A DNA stretch of 40,833 nucleotides, taken from NCBI GenBank assembly GCA_903876445.1, contig CAIQZX010000083.1, positions 1 to 40,833 on the forward strand, written 5' to 3'. The stretch comes from an uncultured Pseudomonadota bacterium (GTDB lineage Bacteria > Pseudomonadota > Gammaproteobacteria > Methylococcales > Methylomonadaceae). A program made the translations under genes and the position numbers. Positions within the stretch are counted from its first letter, which is position 1; the number at the start of each line of letters is the position of its first letter. This document shows, piece by piece, positions 17,555 to 26,360 of this stretch. The notes under the pieces were generated by a model. The model made no database searches, was not told the DNA's origin, and worked only from the letters and a program-made list of their open reading frames with translations.

Positions 17555-20500
17555 GTGAAACTCGAAAAAATAAAATTATCCGGTTTTAAATCCTTTGTCG
17601 ATTCAACCACAATTCCGATTCACAGCAATTTAACGGCTATTGTTGGTCCAAATGGTTGCGGAAAATCCAATATCATTGATGCGGTAAGATGGGTTATGGG
17701 GGAAAGTAGCGCGAAACATTTGCGGGGTGGCGCGATGACTGACGTTATTTTCAATGGCTCATCAACACGAAAACCGGTCAGCATGGCGAGCGTTGAACTT
17801 ATTTTTGATAATTCCGAAGGAAAACAGGGGGGGGAATTCGCGCAGTATTCTCAAATTTCAATCAAACGCCAAGTGAGTCGTGATGGGCAATCTAATTATT
17901 TTTTAAATAGTTCGCGTTGTCGGCGAAAAGATATTACCGATTTGTTTTTAGGAACAGGTTTAGGTTCACGCAGTTACGCAATTATTGAACAAGGGACGAT
18001 TTCACGGATGGTGGAAGCGAAACCCGAAGAATTACGGATTCATATCGAAGAAGCGGCTGGTATTTCAAAATATAAAGAACGTCGCAATGAAACCGAAACG
18101 CGCATGTCGAATACGCGAGAAAATTTAGAGCGATTAAATGATGTGCGCGATGAAGTCACAAAAAACGTTTCGTCATTACAAAAACAAGCGCAAAAAGCCG
18201 AGCAATATAAAGTTTTAAAACAACAAGAACGCCGTTTAAAAGCGGAATTGTTGGCGATGCGGTGGCGAAATTATGAAACGATTCTTCAAAAACTTGAAAC
18301 GCGCGTGCAATCTGTTGCTGCCGACCATAATCGTTTATTGATCGCGTTGCAGGATTTGAATGCGCGACTTGAAACAAATCGAATCGAACAAAAAAAACAA
18401 CAACAAAAACTGAATCAAACTCAAGGTCATTATTATCAAGCGGTGGCGGATGTAAATCGTTTGGAGCAGACGATTCAACACGCGAAACGCAGTCATGAAG
18501 AAACGGTATTAGAAATTGAACGGGCGAAAGAAAATGCGGCGCAGGCGGTAGAGCAGTTAACCGCCGATAAAGAAGTGATTGTCGAAATCGGCGCAGAATT
18601 GGAAACCAATTTAACGCAAAAAAACACTTTTGAAGAACAATTAACAATTTGCCTTGAGCAGCAAAAAGCGTTACAGAATCAGCAGCAAAATTGGCAAAAA
18701 GAATGGGAAAGTTACCGTTCGGATGTCACAAAAATACAAACGCAACAACAAACGTCACAACTTAAAATTTCTCAAATTAACCAGCAACAACAGCAAATTC
18801 AATTTCGATTAGAAAAATTACGCGATGAACACGCTGAATTATTGGCGAATGATTTGAATGATGAAATTATTGATTTAACTGAGCAATGCGAAGAAATTTC
18901 CGAACAACGCGAAACTATCACCGCGCAATTGGAATTTTTACAATGTGAAATTCAACGTTATCGCCAACAAATTCAAATTTGTCAGGGGACATTAAATTCC
19001 AAACAGGCAAAAAGTCACGACATACAAGGACAAATTAAATCACTGGAAGTTCTTCAGCAGCACGCGATGGCGAAAGATAATCAAACTATCAATAAGTGGT
19101 TAGCGCGACATAGTTTGACTGAAAATCCGCGTTTAGCAGAATTGATAACTGTCGAAACGGGCTGGGAATTCGCTATTGAAACGGTTTTGGCGCGTGAATT
19201 ACACGCCATTTCTGTCACGGATTTAACGGAAATTTCAGGTGATTTGAGTGCATTAACGAATGAATCTGTGATGTTCGTTGAAGTCGAAGAGTCGGCAAAA
19301 TTTATCGCCACATCTGAATTACCACGTTTGAAAGATAAAATTCAAACAAATTGTAAAATCGATGCGTTGTTGGCAGGCGTTTATTGTCTTGAAACATTGG
19401 AAGAGGCTTTGAATTTTCGACCAAAACTTCAATCGTATGAATCCATAATTACTCAAAATGGGATTTTAATTGGACAAAATTGGCTGAAAATCATCGGAAA
19501 AAACAATGCAAATCACGGCGTTTTGCAACGTGAAAAAACCTTGCGCGAATTGATACAAAAACAAATAGATTTACAAACCGAACTCACCGAATTGAATCTC
19601 GAATTTCGACAAATCAGCGACGCATTAGAACAAGCCGAATTACACCGCGAAGATTTTCAAGAAAATTTTAATAATATCACCGCTGAATTATCGGCGAAAA
19701 AGAGTGAACTCAGCGCACAATCCGCACGTTTAAGTCATCAAGAGCAGCGTTTGCAACAAGTCGAAGAAGAACAAGACGATTTTTATTTACAGCTAACCGA
19801 ATTAAGCGAAACGCTAGCGGAAATTGAAGAATTACGCGAACAAGCTAATTTGCAATCACAAATTTTGGAACAACAAAATGAAACCTTAGAAGCACGTCGT
19901 CACACGTTGCATTTTGAACAGCAGCAAATTGAACAAACGATTCAAACGGTGAAACAAAGTTTAGCGACTCAAAATGCAAAAATTGAAGGTTTGAAATCCA
20001 GCGAACAACTGTTAAATAAACAATTAACCCGTTTAGAGTTGCAGCATCATCAAGCCGTGATGCGAATTTCGGAACTAGAACAAAAAAAACTTCATGCAAA
20101 CGCGCCAATTGAATTAGAGCAATCCCAACTGATTGAAAAAATGGATTTACACGCCACTCTCGAATCCGAATTAAAAAAAGCGCGGGAATCTCTCGAAACA
20201 ATTGAAAAACAAATCACGCAAGATTTAGAGCAACAACTTCGGACTCAGCGTGATTTAGAAACAGAAAAGGAAAAATTAGACGCGCTGCGATTTGAATTGC
20301 AAGATTGCAAAGTGCGCCAACAAACCGTGAGTGAACAATTGAATGAACAGCCTATTGAAACAGCGGCGTTGTTAAAAACATTGCCAGAAAATGCGACGGA
20401 ATCTGATTGGAAAACGCAGGCGCAAACATTATCAGTACAAATTGAGCGTTTAGGTACAATCAATTTGACCGCGATTGATGAATATCAAATTCAAGCGGAA

Positions 20501-21064
20501 AGATTAACTTTTCTAACCGAACAATACGACGATTTAACGCAAGCGTTAGAAACATTGTCACAAGCAATTCAACAAATTGATAAAGAAAGTCGGTTACGTT
20601 TTAAGGCGACATTCGATAAAATAAACGTCGGGTTGCAAGAAAAATTTCCAAAATTATTTGGTGGTGGACAAGCCTATTTAGAATTAACTTCGACTGAAAT
20701 TTTAGAAGCGGGTGTCACGATTATTGCGCGTCCACCGGGTAAACGGAACAGTTCAATTCATTTACTATCCGGTGGTGAAAAAGCACTTACAGCGGTTGCG
20801 TTAGTATTTGCAATTTTTGAATTGAATCCAGCACCGTTTTGTTTGTTAGACGAAGTCGATGCGCCACTTGATGATGCGAATGTTGAACGTTTTTCTAAAA
20901 TGGTTGAAGTGATGTCTGAAACAGTTCAGTTTTTATATATTTCGCACAATAAGGTTACAATGGAAATAGCAAAGCAGTTAGCGGGTGTGACAATGAAAGA
21001 GCCGGGTGTGTCTCGCATGGTCGCGGTAGATATTGAAGACGCGGTGAATTTGGCGGAAGTTTAA
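17555..21064 (+). CDS. smc: Chromosome partition protein SMC
   Basis: SMC ATPase for chromosome condensation and segregation. The track ORF begins at 17453 inside the cyclase gene; the GTG at 17555 is the better start because it yields VKLEKIKLSGFKSFVD, the normal SMC N-terminus, and 1169 residues, the usual length. Walker A is GPNGCGKS (31-38). Long Gln/Glu-rich coiled coils flank a hinge region (about 500-650). The ABC signature LSGGEKALT is near 1071 and Walker B CLLDEVDAP has Asp1099/Glu1100. No clear Shine-Dalgarno precedes the GTG, so translation may depend on coupling to the upstream gene. The stop overlaps the zipA start by 1 bp (TAATG). No scpA or scpB is nearby. Confidence 0.97.
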   Translation: MKLEKIKLSGFKSFVDSTTIPIHSNLTAIVGPNGCGKSNIIDAVRWVMGESSAKHLRGGAMTDVIFNGSSTRKPVSMASVELIFDNSEGKQGGEFAQYSQISIKRQVSRDGQSNYFLNSSRCRRKDITDLFLGTGLGSRSYAIIEQGTISRMVEAKPEELRIHIEEAAGISKYKERRNETETRMSNTRENLERLNDVRDEVTKNVSSLQKQAQKAEQYKVLKQQERRLKAELLAMRWRNYETILQKLETRVQSVAADHNRLLIALQDLNARLETNRIEQKKQQQKLNQTQGHYYQAVADVNRLEQTIQHAKRSHEETVLEIERAKENAAQAVEQLTADKEVIVEIGAELETNLTQKNTFEEQLTICLEQQKALQNQQQNWQKEWESYRSDVTKIQTQQQTSQLKISQINQQQQQIQFRLEKLRDEHAELLANDLNDEIIDLTEQCEEISEQRETITAQLEFLQCEIQRYRQQIQICQGTLNSKQAKSHDIQGQIKSLEVLQQHAMAKDNQTINKWLARHSLTENPRLAELITVETGWEFAIETVLARELHAISVTDLTEISGDLSALTNESVMFVEVEESAKFIATSELPRLKDKIQTNCKIDALLAGVYCLETLEEALNFRPKLQSYESIITQNGILIGQNWLKIIGKNNANHGVLQREKTLRELIQKQIDLQTELTELNLEFRQISDALEQAELHREDFQENFNNITAELSAKKSELSAQSARLSHQEQRLQQVEEEQDDFYLQLTELSETLAEIEELREQANLQSQILEQQNETLEARRHTLHFEQQQIEQTIQTVKQSLATQNAKIEGLKSSEQLLNKQLTRLELQHHQAVMRISELEQKKLHANAPIELEQSQLIEKMDLHATLESELKKARESLETIEKQITQDLEQQLRTQRDLETEKEKLDALRFELQDCKVRQQTVSEQLNEQPIETAALLKTLPENATESDWKTQAQTLSVQIERLGTINLTAIDEYQIQAERLTFLTEQYDDLTQALETLSQAIQQIDKESRLRFKATFDKINVGLQEKFPKLFGGGQAYLELTSTEILEAGVTIIARPPGKRNSSIHLLSGGEKALTAVALVFAIFELNPAPFCLLDEVDAPLDDANVERFSKMVEVMSETVQFLYISHNKVTMEIAKQLAGVTMKEPGVSRMVAVDIEDAVNLAEV

Positions 21065-21870
21065 TGGACAAAGAATTATTAAGAATAGCAATTATTGGGA
21101 CGGGTTTAATCATCATGGTTGCGATGGTTATTTCGGCGTATCTCAAACATAAAGAATCGCAAGAAGACGAATTTGATGAATACGACGACGAAGACGAATT
21201 TGAAGAGGACTATGAGGACGAAGATGAGTTTGTTGAAAAGGAAGCGGAGATTGTAAAAAAACCATCGGTTGCTCAAACACTTAAAAATGCCGTTACTCAA
21301 AAAATACAGTCACGTCAAAAAGCACCTCCACAGATCAATCTCGACAAATACGACGATTTCGAACATGAGCATGAAGAGCATGATTATGAATTAGCTCATG
21401 AAGACGAACACGAAGACAAACACCTGCATGAACACGAAGAACCGGAACATCATGACGAAGAGCCGCCTCAACGTCCTTCCGTTTCACCGTCAATAATTCA
21501 ATTTAGTGTTATTACAAAAGCACACGATGATTTTAATGTCGCCGATGTTTTCCATGTGTTGGAAGGTTTAGGTTTGGAATACGGCAGCATGAAAATTTTT
21601 GAACGTATCGACGAAAAACGTTTTGTGCATTTTGGTGTCGCAAGTATGGTTGAACCGGGAACTTTTCCAGATAAAAATTTAGAAAAGTATTATTGCCCAG
21701 GCGTAGTATTTTTTATGCAAATGGATGGATTAGAAGAACCGCGAACTGTTTTTGATGATTATGTAGCGACGGCAGTTTTATTCGCACAGCAAATGGATGG
21801 TGTGGTTTTAGATCATCGTCGCCAACCACTTACCAATGAAATGGTTAATGCAATTCGTGCGGCAATGTAA
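21064..21870 (+). CDS. zipA: Cell-division protein ZipA
   Basis: ZipA anchors FtsZ to the inner membrane at the septum. The 268-residue protein has an N-terminal helix (LLRIAIIGTGLIIMVAMVISAYL), a long linker and a C-terminal ZipA domain (about 138-268; IIQFSVITKAHDDFNVADVF, GSMKIFERID, HFGVASMVEPGTFP, LDHRRQPLTNEMVNAIRAAM). The linker is unusual: an acidic run (about residues 37-62, mostly Asp, Glu, Phe and Tyr) and a His/Glu/Asp-rich run (about 98-137), instead of the usual Pro/Gln-rich linker. smc-zipA order is shared with pseudomonads, but ligA, which often follows there, is absent. Confidence 0.94.
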   Translation: MDKELLRIAIIGTGLIIMVAMVISAYLKHKESQEDEFDEYDDEDEFEEDYEDEDEFVEKEAEIVKKPSVAQTLKNAVTQKIQSRQKAPPQINLDKYDDFEHEHEEHDYELAHEDEHEDKHLHEHEEPEHHDEEPPQRPSVSPSIIQFSVITKAHDDFNVADVFHVLEGLGLEYGSMKIFERIDEKRFVHFGVASMVEPGTFPDKNLEKYYCPGVVFFMQMDGLEEPRTVFDDYVATAVLFAQQMDGVVLDHRRQPLTNEMVNAIRAAM

Positions 21871-21884
21871 TTTGAGAAGTGAAT

Positions 21885-22436
21885 ATGCGTGGATTATTAG
21901 ACCGTTTAAAAGATTTCGTTATTTATGATGCCGACGTGGAGTTTTATGCCAAAGTTTTTCCGGATTCTGTGGGGCGCAAAGAATTGATGCGTTTACGAAA
22001 AATGAATCGCTCGGATTTAGTCCAAGTCGTTGCAATTGAAAAATCCAGTTACAGTTTTCCATGGGGCGAAGATATTTTCCGAGATTGCCTAAATATGCGT
22101 TATCAATGCTGGGTTTGTGAATTAGCGGATGATGTTTTGGGTTATGGCATCATGTCGATGGCAGTTGGTGAAGCGCATATTTTAAATTTGTGTGTTTCAC
22201 CACGCGAACAAAAACAAGGTATTGGACGAAAAATTTTAGAACACTTAATTTCGATTGCACAAAATGAAGCAGAGCAAATGTTTTTAGAAGTCCGCCCAAC
22301 AAATTTCGGTGCGATTGCATTGTATGATTCGATTGGATTCAATGAAATTGGCATACGAAAGGCTTATTATCCTGCGGCAAACGGTGGACGCGAAGATGCG
22401 TTAATGTTTGCGTTGGAATTATTTAAGGGCGAGTAA
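21885..22436 (+). CDS. rimI: Ribosomal-protein-alanine N-acetyltransferase RimI, N-terminally extended
   Basis: GNAT enzyme acetylating the N-terminal alanine of ribosomal protein S18. The core is clear: IEKSSYSFPWGEDIFRDCL, AHILNLCVSPREQKQGIGRKIL (acetyl-CoA P-loop QGIG) and LEVRPTNFGAIALYDSIGFN with YYPAANGGREDAL. The ATG at 21885 follows a GAGAAG-type ribosome site and gives 183 residues; the track's GTG at 21879 is less likely. Normal RimI proteins (about 150 residues) begin near MRLRKMNRSD, so there are about 35 extra N-terminal residues, or translation starts at an internal ATG (for example 21987). It ends the smc-zipA transcript and overlaps the convergent sulfatase gene by 14 bp. Confidence 0.9.
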   Translation: MRGLLDRLKDFVIYDADVEFYAKVFPDSVGRKELMRLRKMNRSDLVQVVAIEKSSYSFPWGEDIFRDCLNMRYQCWVCELADDVLGYGIMSMAVGEAHILNLCVSPREQKQGIGRKILEHLISIAQNEAEQMFLEVRPTNFGAIALYDSIGFNEIGIRKAYYPAANGGREDALMFALELFKGE

Positions 22437-24195
22437 ATTGTTGACCAATAAACAAATCGTTACTTACTGTTTTCACCGCGTTCAACCACGTTAATGATTG
22501 CTGACATTCGGGCGAATAGGGCGGTTCTTTACAAACACCGATTCGTCCATCGCTAAATTCATCAAAATGCAAACCTACCAAGGGACGAATTCGCCGATTA
22601 TCGGGCGGTGTAGCAAAATCCATAATTGTTGGTTGATTTAAATGCAATAAACTCAAAATCAATTTTGGCACTTCGTACAACGGCAAACGCCCAACTTTTA
22701 ATGCCCCTTTTTCGCCGTCAATAATTAACAATGGTGTATTGACGTAGGTTTTAAACATGGCATCAGAAAAATCTCCACGACTATTTTTCAAAATTCCCGA
22801 TTCAACATAACCCGCAAAATGCTCGCCCAAAAAAGGTAAGTGATCGCCAAACGCAACGATAATTCCGTTTGGATCACGCTTTTGTAAAGCATTTATAAAA
22901 TCCACAAATTCACTCGATTTGTAAAACGTGGTATTTGCATACGCGGTTACTTCATCTATTTTTGAAGAGCTTGTTATTTGAGACGGACGATTTTCATTTA
23001 ATGGGTAATCCCAATGCCCAAAATAAGTAACGATATAATCCAATAAGGGTTTTTGTGTTGTCAGCGTGTCTGAGATTTTTTCTAAAACCTGACGATACAG
23101 CGAGCTATCGCCTAAAAATTCGCGGTTAATATCGTCCAAAATAAAATCGCTTTCCGACCAATAAGTTTGAAAACCAACACGATGATACGCATTTACGCGA
23201 TTCCAAAAAACGGGAACATTGGGATGTGAAACAACGGTTTTGTAGCCTTTATCTGCAAGTATGCGTGGCAAGCAGGGGACTTCATTCAGTAATTGCCGTT
23301 CAAATTTCACGGTGTTTTTCGTTACCGGAAAACCACATAACACTTCAAATTCTGAATTTGCGGTCATGCCTGCAAAAACAGGTACAACGGCTGTCGAATT
23401 GTTAGCACTTCCCCATAATTTACGAAAATCATCCGATAATGGATTTTTACTAAATGTCACTTTTGATAAATTATTCGCATCCCAAAATGATTCGAGTAAT
23501 ACAATATGTACGTTGCGTGGGGTAAATTCTTCAAAGGTACTTGAGCGTGAATGTTGCGCTAAAACACTGACCGCTTGTCGTGCCGCATCTGCATCGGGTG
23601 CGGTATCGGCAACTAAAAAATACCGTGCTGTTTCAAGTACGGAATGGATTGTTGCGCCTTGCCATAAATAATTGGAACGCTGATCCCATTCTTTTGTGCC
23701 GATGTAAGTATCAATCGGATAAACAATAGAATCCGGTTGATATAAAATTGTTAAAAAAAACATTCCACCAAAAACACCGCCAAGATAATTCTTCCATGTT
23801 CGCAAAGTGAAATTAAAAATCGCTAAAAATGCCAACGCAACTAATGGCAAGGCTAATGCAAAAAATTTCCAGCCTTCTAAAATCAACAACAAAGACCGCA
23901 ACGAAAAAATATCATCCGGCATTATCGGTCCGCCGAAAAATGCAATTTTAATCGGATTACCTAAATACAAAACGCTCATGATAAGCGTGTGCAAAATTAA
24001 AAAAATCCAATCACGCCGTGACACCAAAAACAACGCATACGCGAAAATTAGCTGTGCGATAAAATCATAAGGCACACGTTCCGGTATAATTTGTACATCA
24101 AACTGAAAAACACTAATGACATAGCAAAGCGCGTAAAGAAACGTCGTTGAATAAATCGGCAAAAATGGTGTGTGAAGAAATTTTTTTAAGGTCAT
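22423..24195 (-). CDS. LTA-synthase-like membrane sulfatase/phosphotransferase
   Basis: An alkaline-phosphatase-superfamily enzyme anchored in the inner membrane. The ATG at 24195, 7 bp after the pqqC stop, is preferred over the track start at 24282, which lies inside pqqC; it gives 590 residues. Four or five membrane helices fill the first 190 or so residues, followed by a periplasmic sulfatase domain. NVHIVLLESFWD holds the metal-binding Glu, GMTANSEFEVLCG the nucleophilic Thr, and VAFGDHLPFLGEHF the Asp-His pair. Gram-negative relatives transfer phosphoglycerol or phosphoethanolamine to glycans or lipid A; the substrate here is unknown. A Cys pair near the C-terminus (VCKEPPYSPEC) may form a disulfide. 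The 3' end overlaps rimI. Confidence 0.88.
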   Translation of the reverse strand: MTLKKFLHTPFLPIYSTTFLYALCYVISVFQFDVQIIPERVPYDFIAQLIFAYALFLVSRRDWIFLILHTLIMSVLYLGNPIKIAFFGGPIMPDDIFSLRSLLLILEGWKFFALALPLVALAFLAIFNFTLRTWKNYLGGVFGGMFFLTILYQPDSIVYPIDTYIGTKEWDQRSNYLWQGATIHSVLETARYFLVADTAPDADAARQAVSVLAQHSRSSTFEEFTPRNVHIVLLESFWDANNLSKVTFSKNPLSDDFRKLWGSANNSTAVVPVFAGMTANSEFEVLCGFPVTKNTVKFERQLLNEVPCLPRILADKGYKTVVSHPNVPVFWNRVNAYHRVGFQTYWSESDFILDDINREFLGDSSLYRQVLEKISDTLTTQKPLLDYIVTYFGHWDYPLNENRPSQITSSSKIDEVTAYANTTFYKSSEFVDFINALQKRDPNGIIVAFGDHLPFLGEHFAGYVESGILKNSRGDFSDAMFKTYVNTPLLIIDGEKGALKVGRLPLYEVPKLILSLLHLNQPTIMDFATPPDNRRIRPLVGLHFDEFSDGRIGVCKEPPYSPECQQSLTWLNAVKTVSNDLFIGQQFTRP

Positions 24196-24202
24196 GAACA
24201 AG

Positions 24203-24931
24203 CTATTTTTGAACGTTAAAATACGGCGGCATTTCATGAACATAAGCGAGATACATCGCATCAGCCATTGACCATAAAACATCGAGTTTAAACTTCAAAA
24301 TATCGACCATCCGATTTTGTTGTTCGCGCGTTTTGTACCAATCGAGTGTAATTTCTAAACCGTGTTCGACATCGCGTCGCGCTTCGGTTAAACGTTTGCG
24401 AAAATACGCATAGCCTTCAGGTTCAACCCACGGATAATGTGCTGGCCAATTATCTAAACGTTGTTGATGAATTTTTGGGGCGAATAATTCAGTCAACGAT
24501 GAACTCGCGGCTTCATGCCATTCTGCACGACGCGCAAAATTCACATACGCATCAACTGCAAAACGCACGGCAGGTAAAACGTGTTTTAACGAGGTCAGTT
24601 CTTCGCGGGTCAAACCCACTGCAATACCTAATTGAATCCATGCTTCAATGCCGCCAACATCAGTTGGACTACCATCGTGATCTAAAATGCGTTGTGTCCA
24701 TTTCGCGCGAGTTTCACGGTCAGGACAGTTCGCCAAAATGTTCGCATCTTTAATCGGAATGCAAACTTGATAGTAAAAACGATTTGCCACCCAACCTTGT
24801 AATTGGGCTTTCGTTAATTTTCCTTCATTCATTAAAATGTGATACGGATGATGAATGTGATAAAGATTTTCCATACCGCGTAATTGGGCTTCAAATTCTT
24901 CGCGTGTCCAAGGCGTATTGGTTGTGGTCAT
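24203..24931 (-). CDS. pqqC: Pyrroloquinoline-quinone synthase PqqC, orphan
   Basis: Catalyses the last step of PQQ synthesis, a cofactor-free ring closure and oxidation. The 242 residues match PqqC. The haem-oxygenase-like fold signature is well kept: [53 protein letters not shown] and the C-terminal [15 protein letters not shown]. The start follows an AGGAAA Shine-Dalgarno. No pqqA, B, D or E is nearby, so the rest of the pathway must be elsewhere. It lies between envC (64-bp gap) and the sulfatase gene (7-bp gap). PQQ serves methanol and other quinoprotein dehydrogenases, which fits a methylotroph. Confidence 0.95.
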   Translation of the reverse strand: MTTTNTPWTREEFEAQLRGMENLYHIHHPYHILMNEGKLTKAQLQGWVANRFYYQVCIPIKDANILANCPDRETRAKWTQRILDHDGSPTDVGGIEAWIQLGIAVGLTREELTSLKHVLPAVRFAVDAYVNFARRAEWHEAASSSLTELFAPKIHQQRLDNWPAHYPWVEPEGYAYFRKRLTEARRDVEHGLEITLDWYKTREQQNRMVDILKFKLDVLWSMADAMYLAYVHEMPPYFNVQK

Positions 24932-24995
24932 GATGTTTCCTTTTTTAAAGTGGAATGAAAATAGAGTCTAATTTTTAGTCTAAAAAATGTACTGA

Positions 24996-26351
24996 TTAAA
25001 GTTGCGTCAAGTCGGAAAAATTATTTTTACCGGCAGTTTTACACCATTCTACGGGATTAAGTGCTTTACCTTTTTTACGAATTCCAAAATACAAACTCGC
25101 TCTATCATGACCACCACTTAAACCAACGGATGCAATGACATCGCCAGAATTCACGACATCGCCGACTTTTTTATATAAACTTTGATTGAACGCATACAAA
25201 CTAATATAACCTTTGCCGTGATCGACGATAATAATTAACCCATAACCGCGCATCCAATCCGCGTAGATGACTTTGCCATCCGTAATGGTGTGAATTTCAG
25301 TGCCTTCTGGCGCGGCAATAATTACGCCGTCTAATTTTCCTTCTTCACGCGCTGAACCAAATCGCTGCATCAAATCGCCTTGAACCGGCCACGGTAATTC
25401 GCCTTTTAATTTTGCAAAATCACCTTCTAATTGGGGAAAATTATCTTCCGCTAAGGGTTTGACTGGCGCAACAATCGGTGTGTCTTTTTCCTTTTCTTTA
25501 TGGCGCGTTATCAACATGGGCGATTCTTCATCATTCAGTTTTGGCGCGACGGATAAAACAATTTGTTCTTCGGCTTGTAATCGTTTTCTACGAAGCGTTC
25601 TCGCTTTTTCAATTTCAGAATTCAAATCACTGTTCGACGTTTGCAATGTCGAAAGTAAGTTTTTTAAAGCTGATTCGCTGTCTTTCAAGCGGTTGATTTG
25701 TTGTTCATTCGAAAGAAAATCCGGTGTTGCGTGTTTTAATAATTGAGCGCGTTGTTTTTTAATCGCTTCTACGGAATTTTGTTCAAGGTGCTTTTGTGTA
25801 AGATTTTGTTCAAGTTGCGAAGTTTCTACTTCATTTTGTTTTTTCAAATGTTCTAAATGCCGCAACGTTTCACTAGTGTGTGTTAATTGATTTACTCGCC
25901 GTGCATTCAAATAATCGTAATAAGCCATCATACGACTGGTTAAAATCGGGTCTTGTTGATTCAGTAATAATTTAATGCGCTCTTTATTTCCCATGGCATA
26001 CATGGTTTTTATTTGCCCAGCTAGTTCATCGTTTTGCTTTGTTATCTCCATCGTCATTGCTTGAATTTCAGCATGAATTTTCGCTAAATTTTGTTTTTGT
26101 TTAGCCGTTTGATTTTCTAAATTTTTTAACAGCGCAGTAGTGTTGCCATAAAGTTTATCAAGTTCAGAAAGCTGATTATTTAATAATGTTGCTTGCGCTT
26201 GTTTATCAACAGAAATGTTGGCTTCACGAGATGTTAAAAGTTCGGCATTTGCGGTGTTAAAAATAAAAAATAAGCCAATAAAAACGAGAAATGAGCGCGA
26301 ATGGTTACGCGCTCCCCAATTTTTTATTGTTGAAACAATTTGATTCTGCAT
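24996..26351 (-). CDS. envC: EnvC-like murein hydrolase activator (degenerate LytM/M23 domain)
   Basis: A periplasmic activator of AmiA/AmiB-type amidases during daughter-cell separation. The 451-residue protein has a signal peptide (cleavage after NTANA), long coiled coils (about 45-250), a linker and a C-terminal LytM domain (about 320-440). The zinc and catalytic residues of active M23 peptidases are missing: KLDGVIIAAP replaces the HxGxD segment and LYFGIRKKG replaces HLHFEIR, as in non-catalytic EnvC. It follows gpmI by 9 bp, the same gene pair as in E. coli. Confidence 0.92.
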   Translation of the reverse strand: MQNQIVSTIKNWGARNHSRSFLVFIGLFFIFNTANAELLTSREANISVDKQAQATLLNNQLSELDKLYGNTTALLKNLENQTAKQKQNLAKIHAEIQAMTMEITKQNDELAGQIKTMYAMGNKERIKLLLNQQDPILTSRMMAYYDYLNARRVNQLTHTSETLRHLEHLKKQNEVETSQLEQNLTQKHLEQNSVEAIKKQRAQLLKHATPDFLSNEQQINRLKDSESALKNLLSTLQTSNSDLNSEIEKARTLRRKRLQAEEQIVLSVAPKLNDEESPMLITRHKEKEKDTPIVAPVKPLAEDNFPQLEGDFAKLKGELPWPVQGDLMQRFGSAREEGKLDGVIIAAPEGTEIHTITDGKVIYADWMRGYGLIIIVDHGKGYISLYAFNQSLYKKVGDVVNSGDVIASVGLSGGHDRASLYFGIRKKGKALNPVEWCKTAGKNNFSDLTQL

Positions 26352-26360
26352 AAACTCGTT

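Noticed and set aside
18156-18647. 163-aa minus-strand ORF within smc
   Set aside because: Shadow of the Gln/Glu-rich SMC coiled coil; no recognisable domain.
23261-23671. 136-aa plus-strand ORF opposite the sulfatase gene
   Set aside because: Shadow ORF; the minus-strand frame carries all catalytic motifs.
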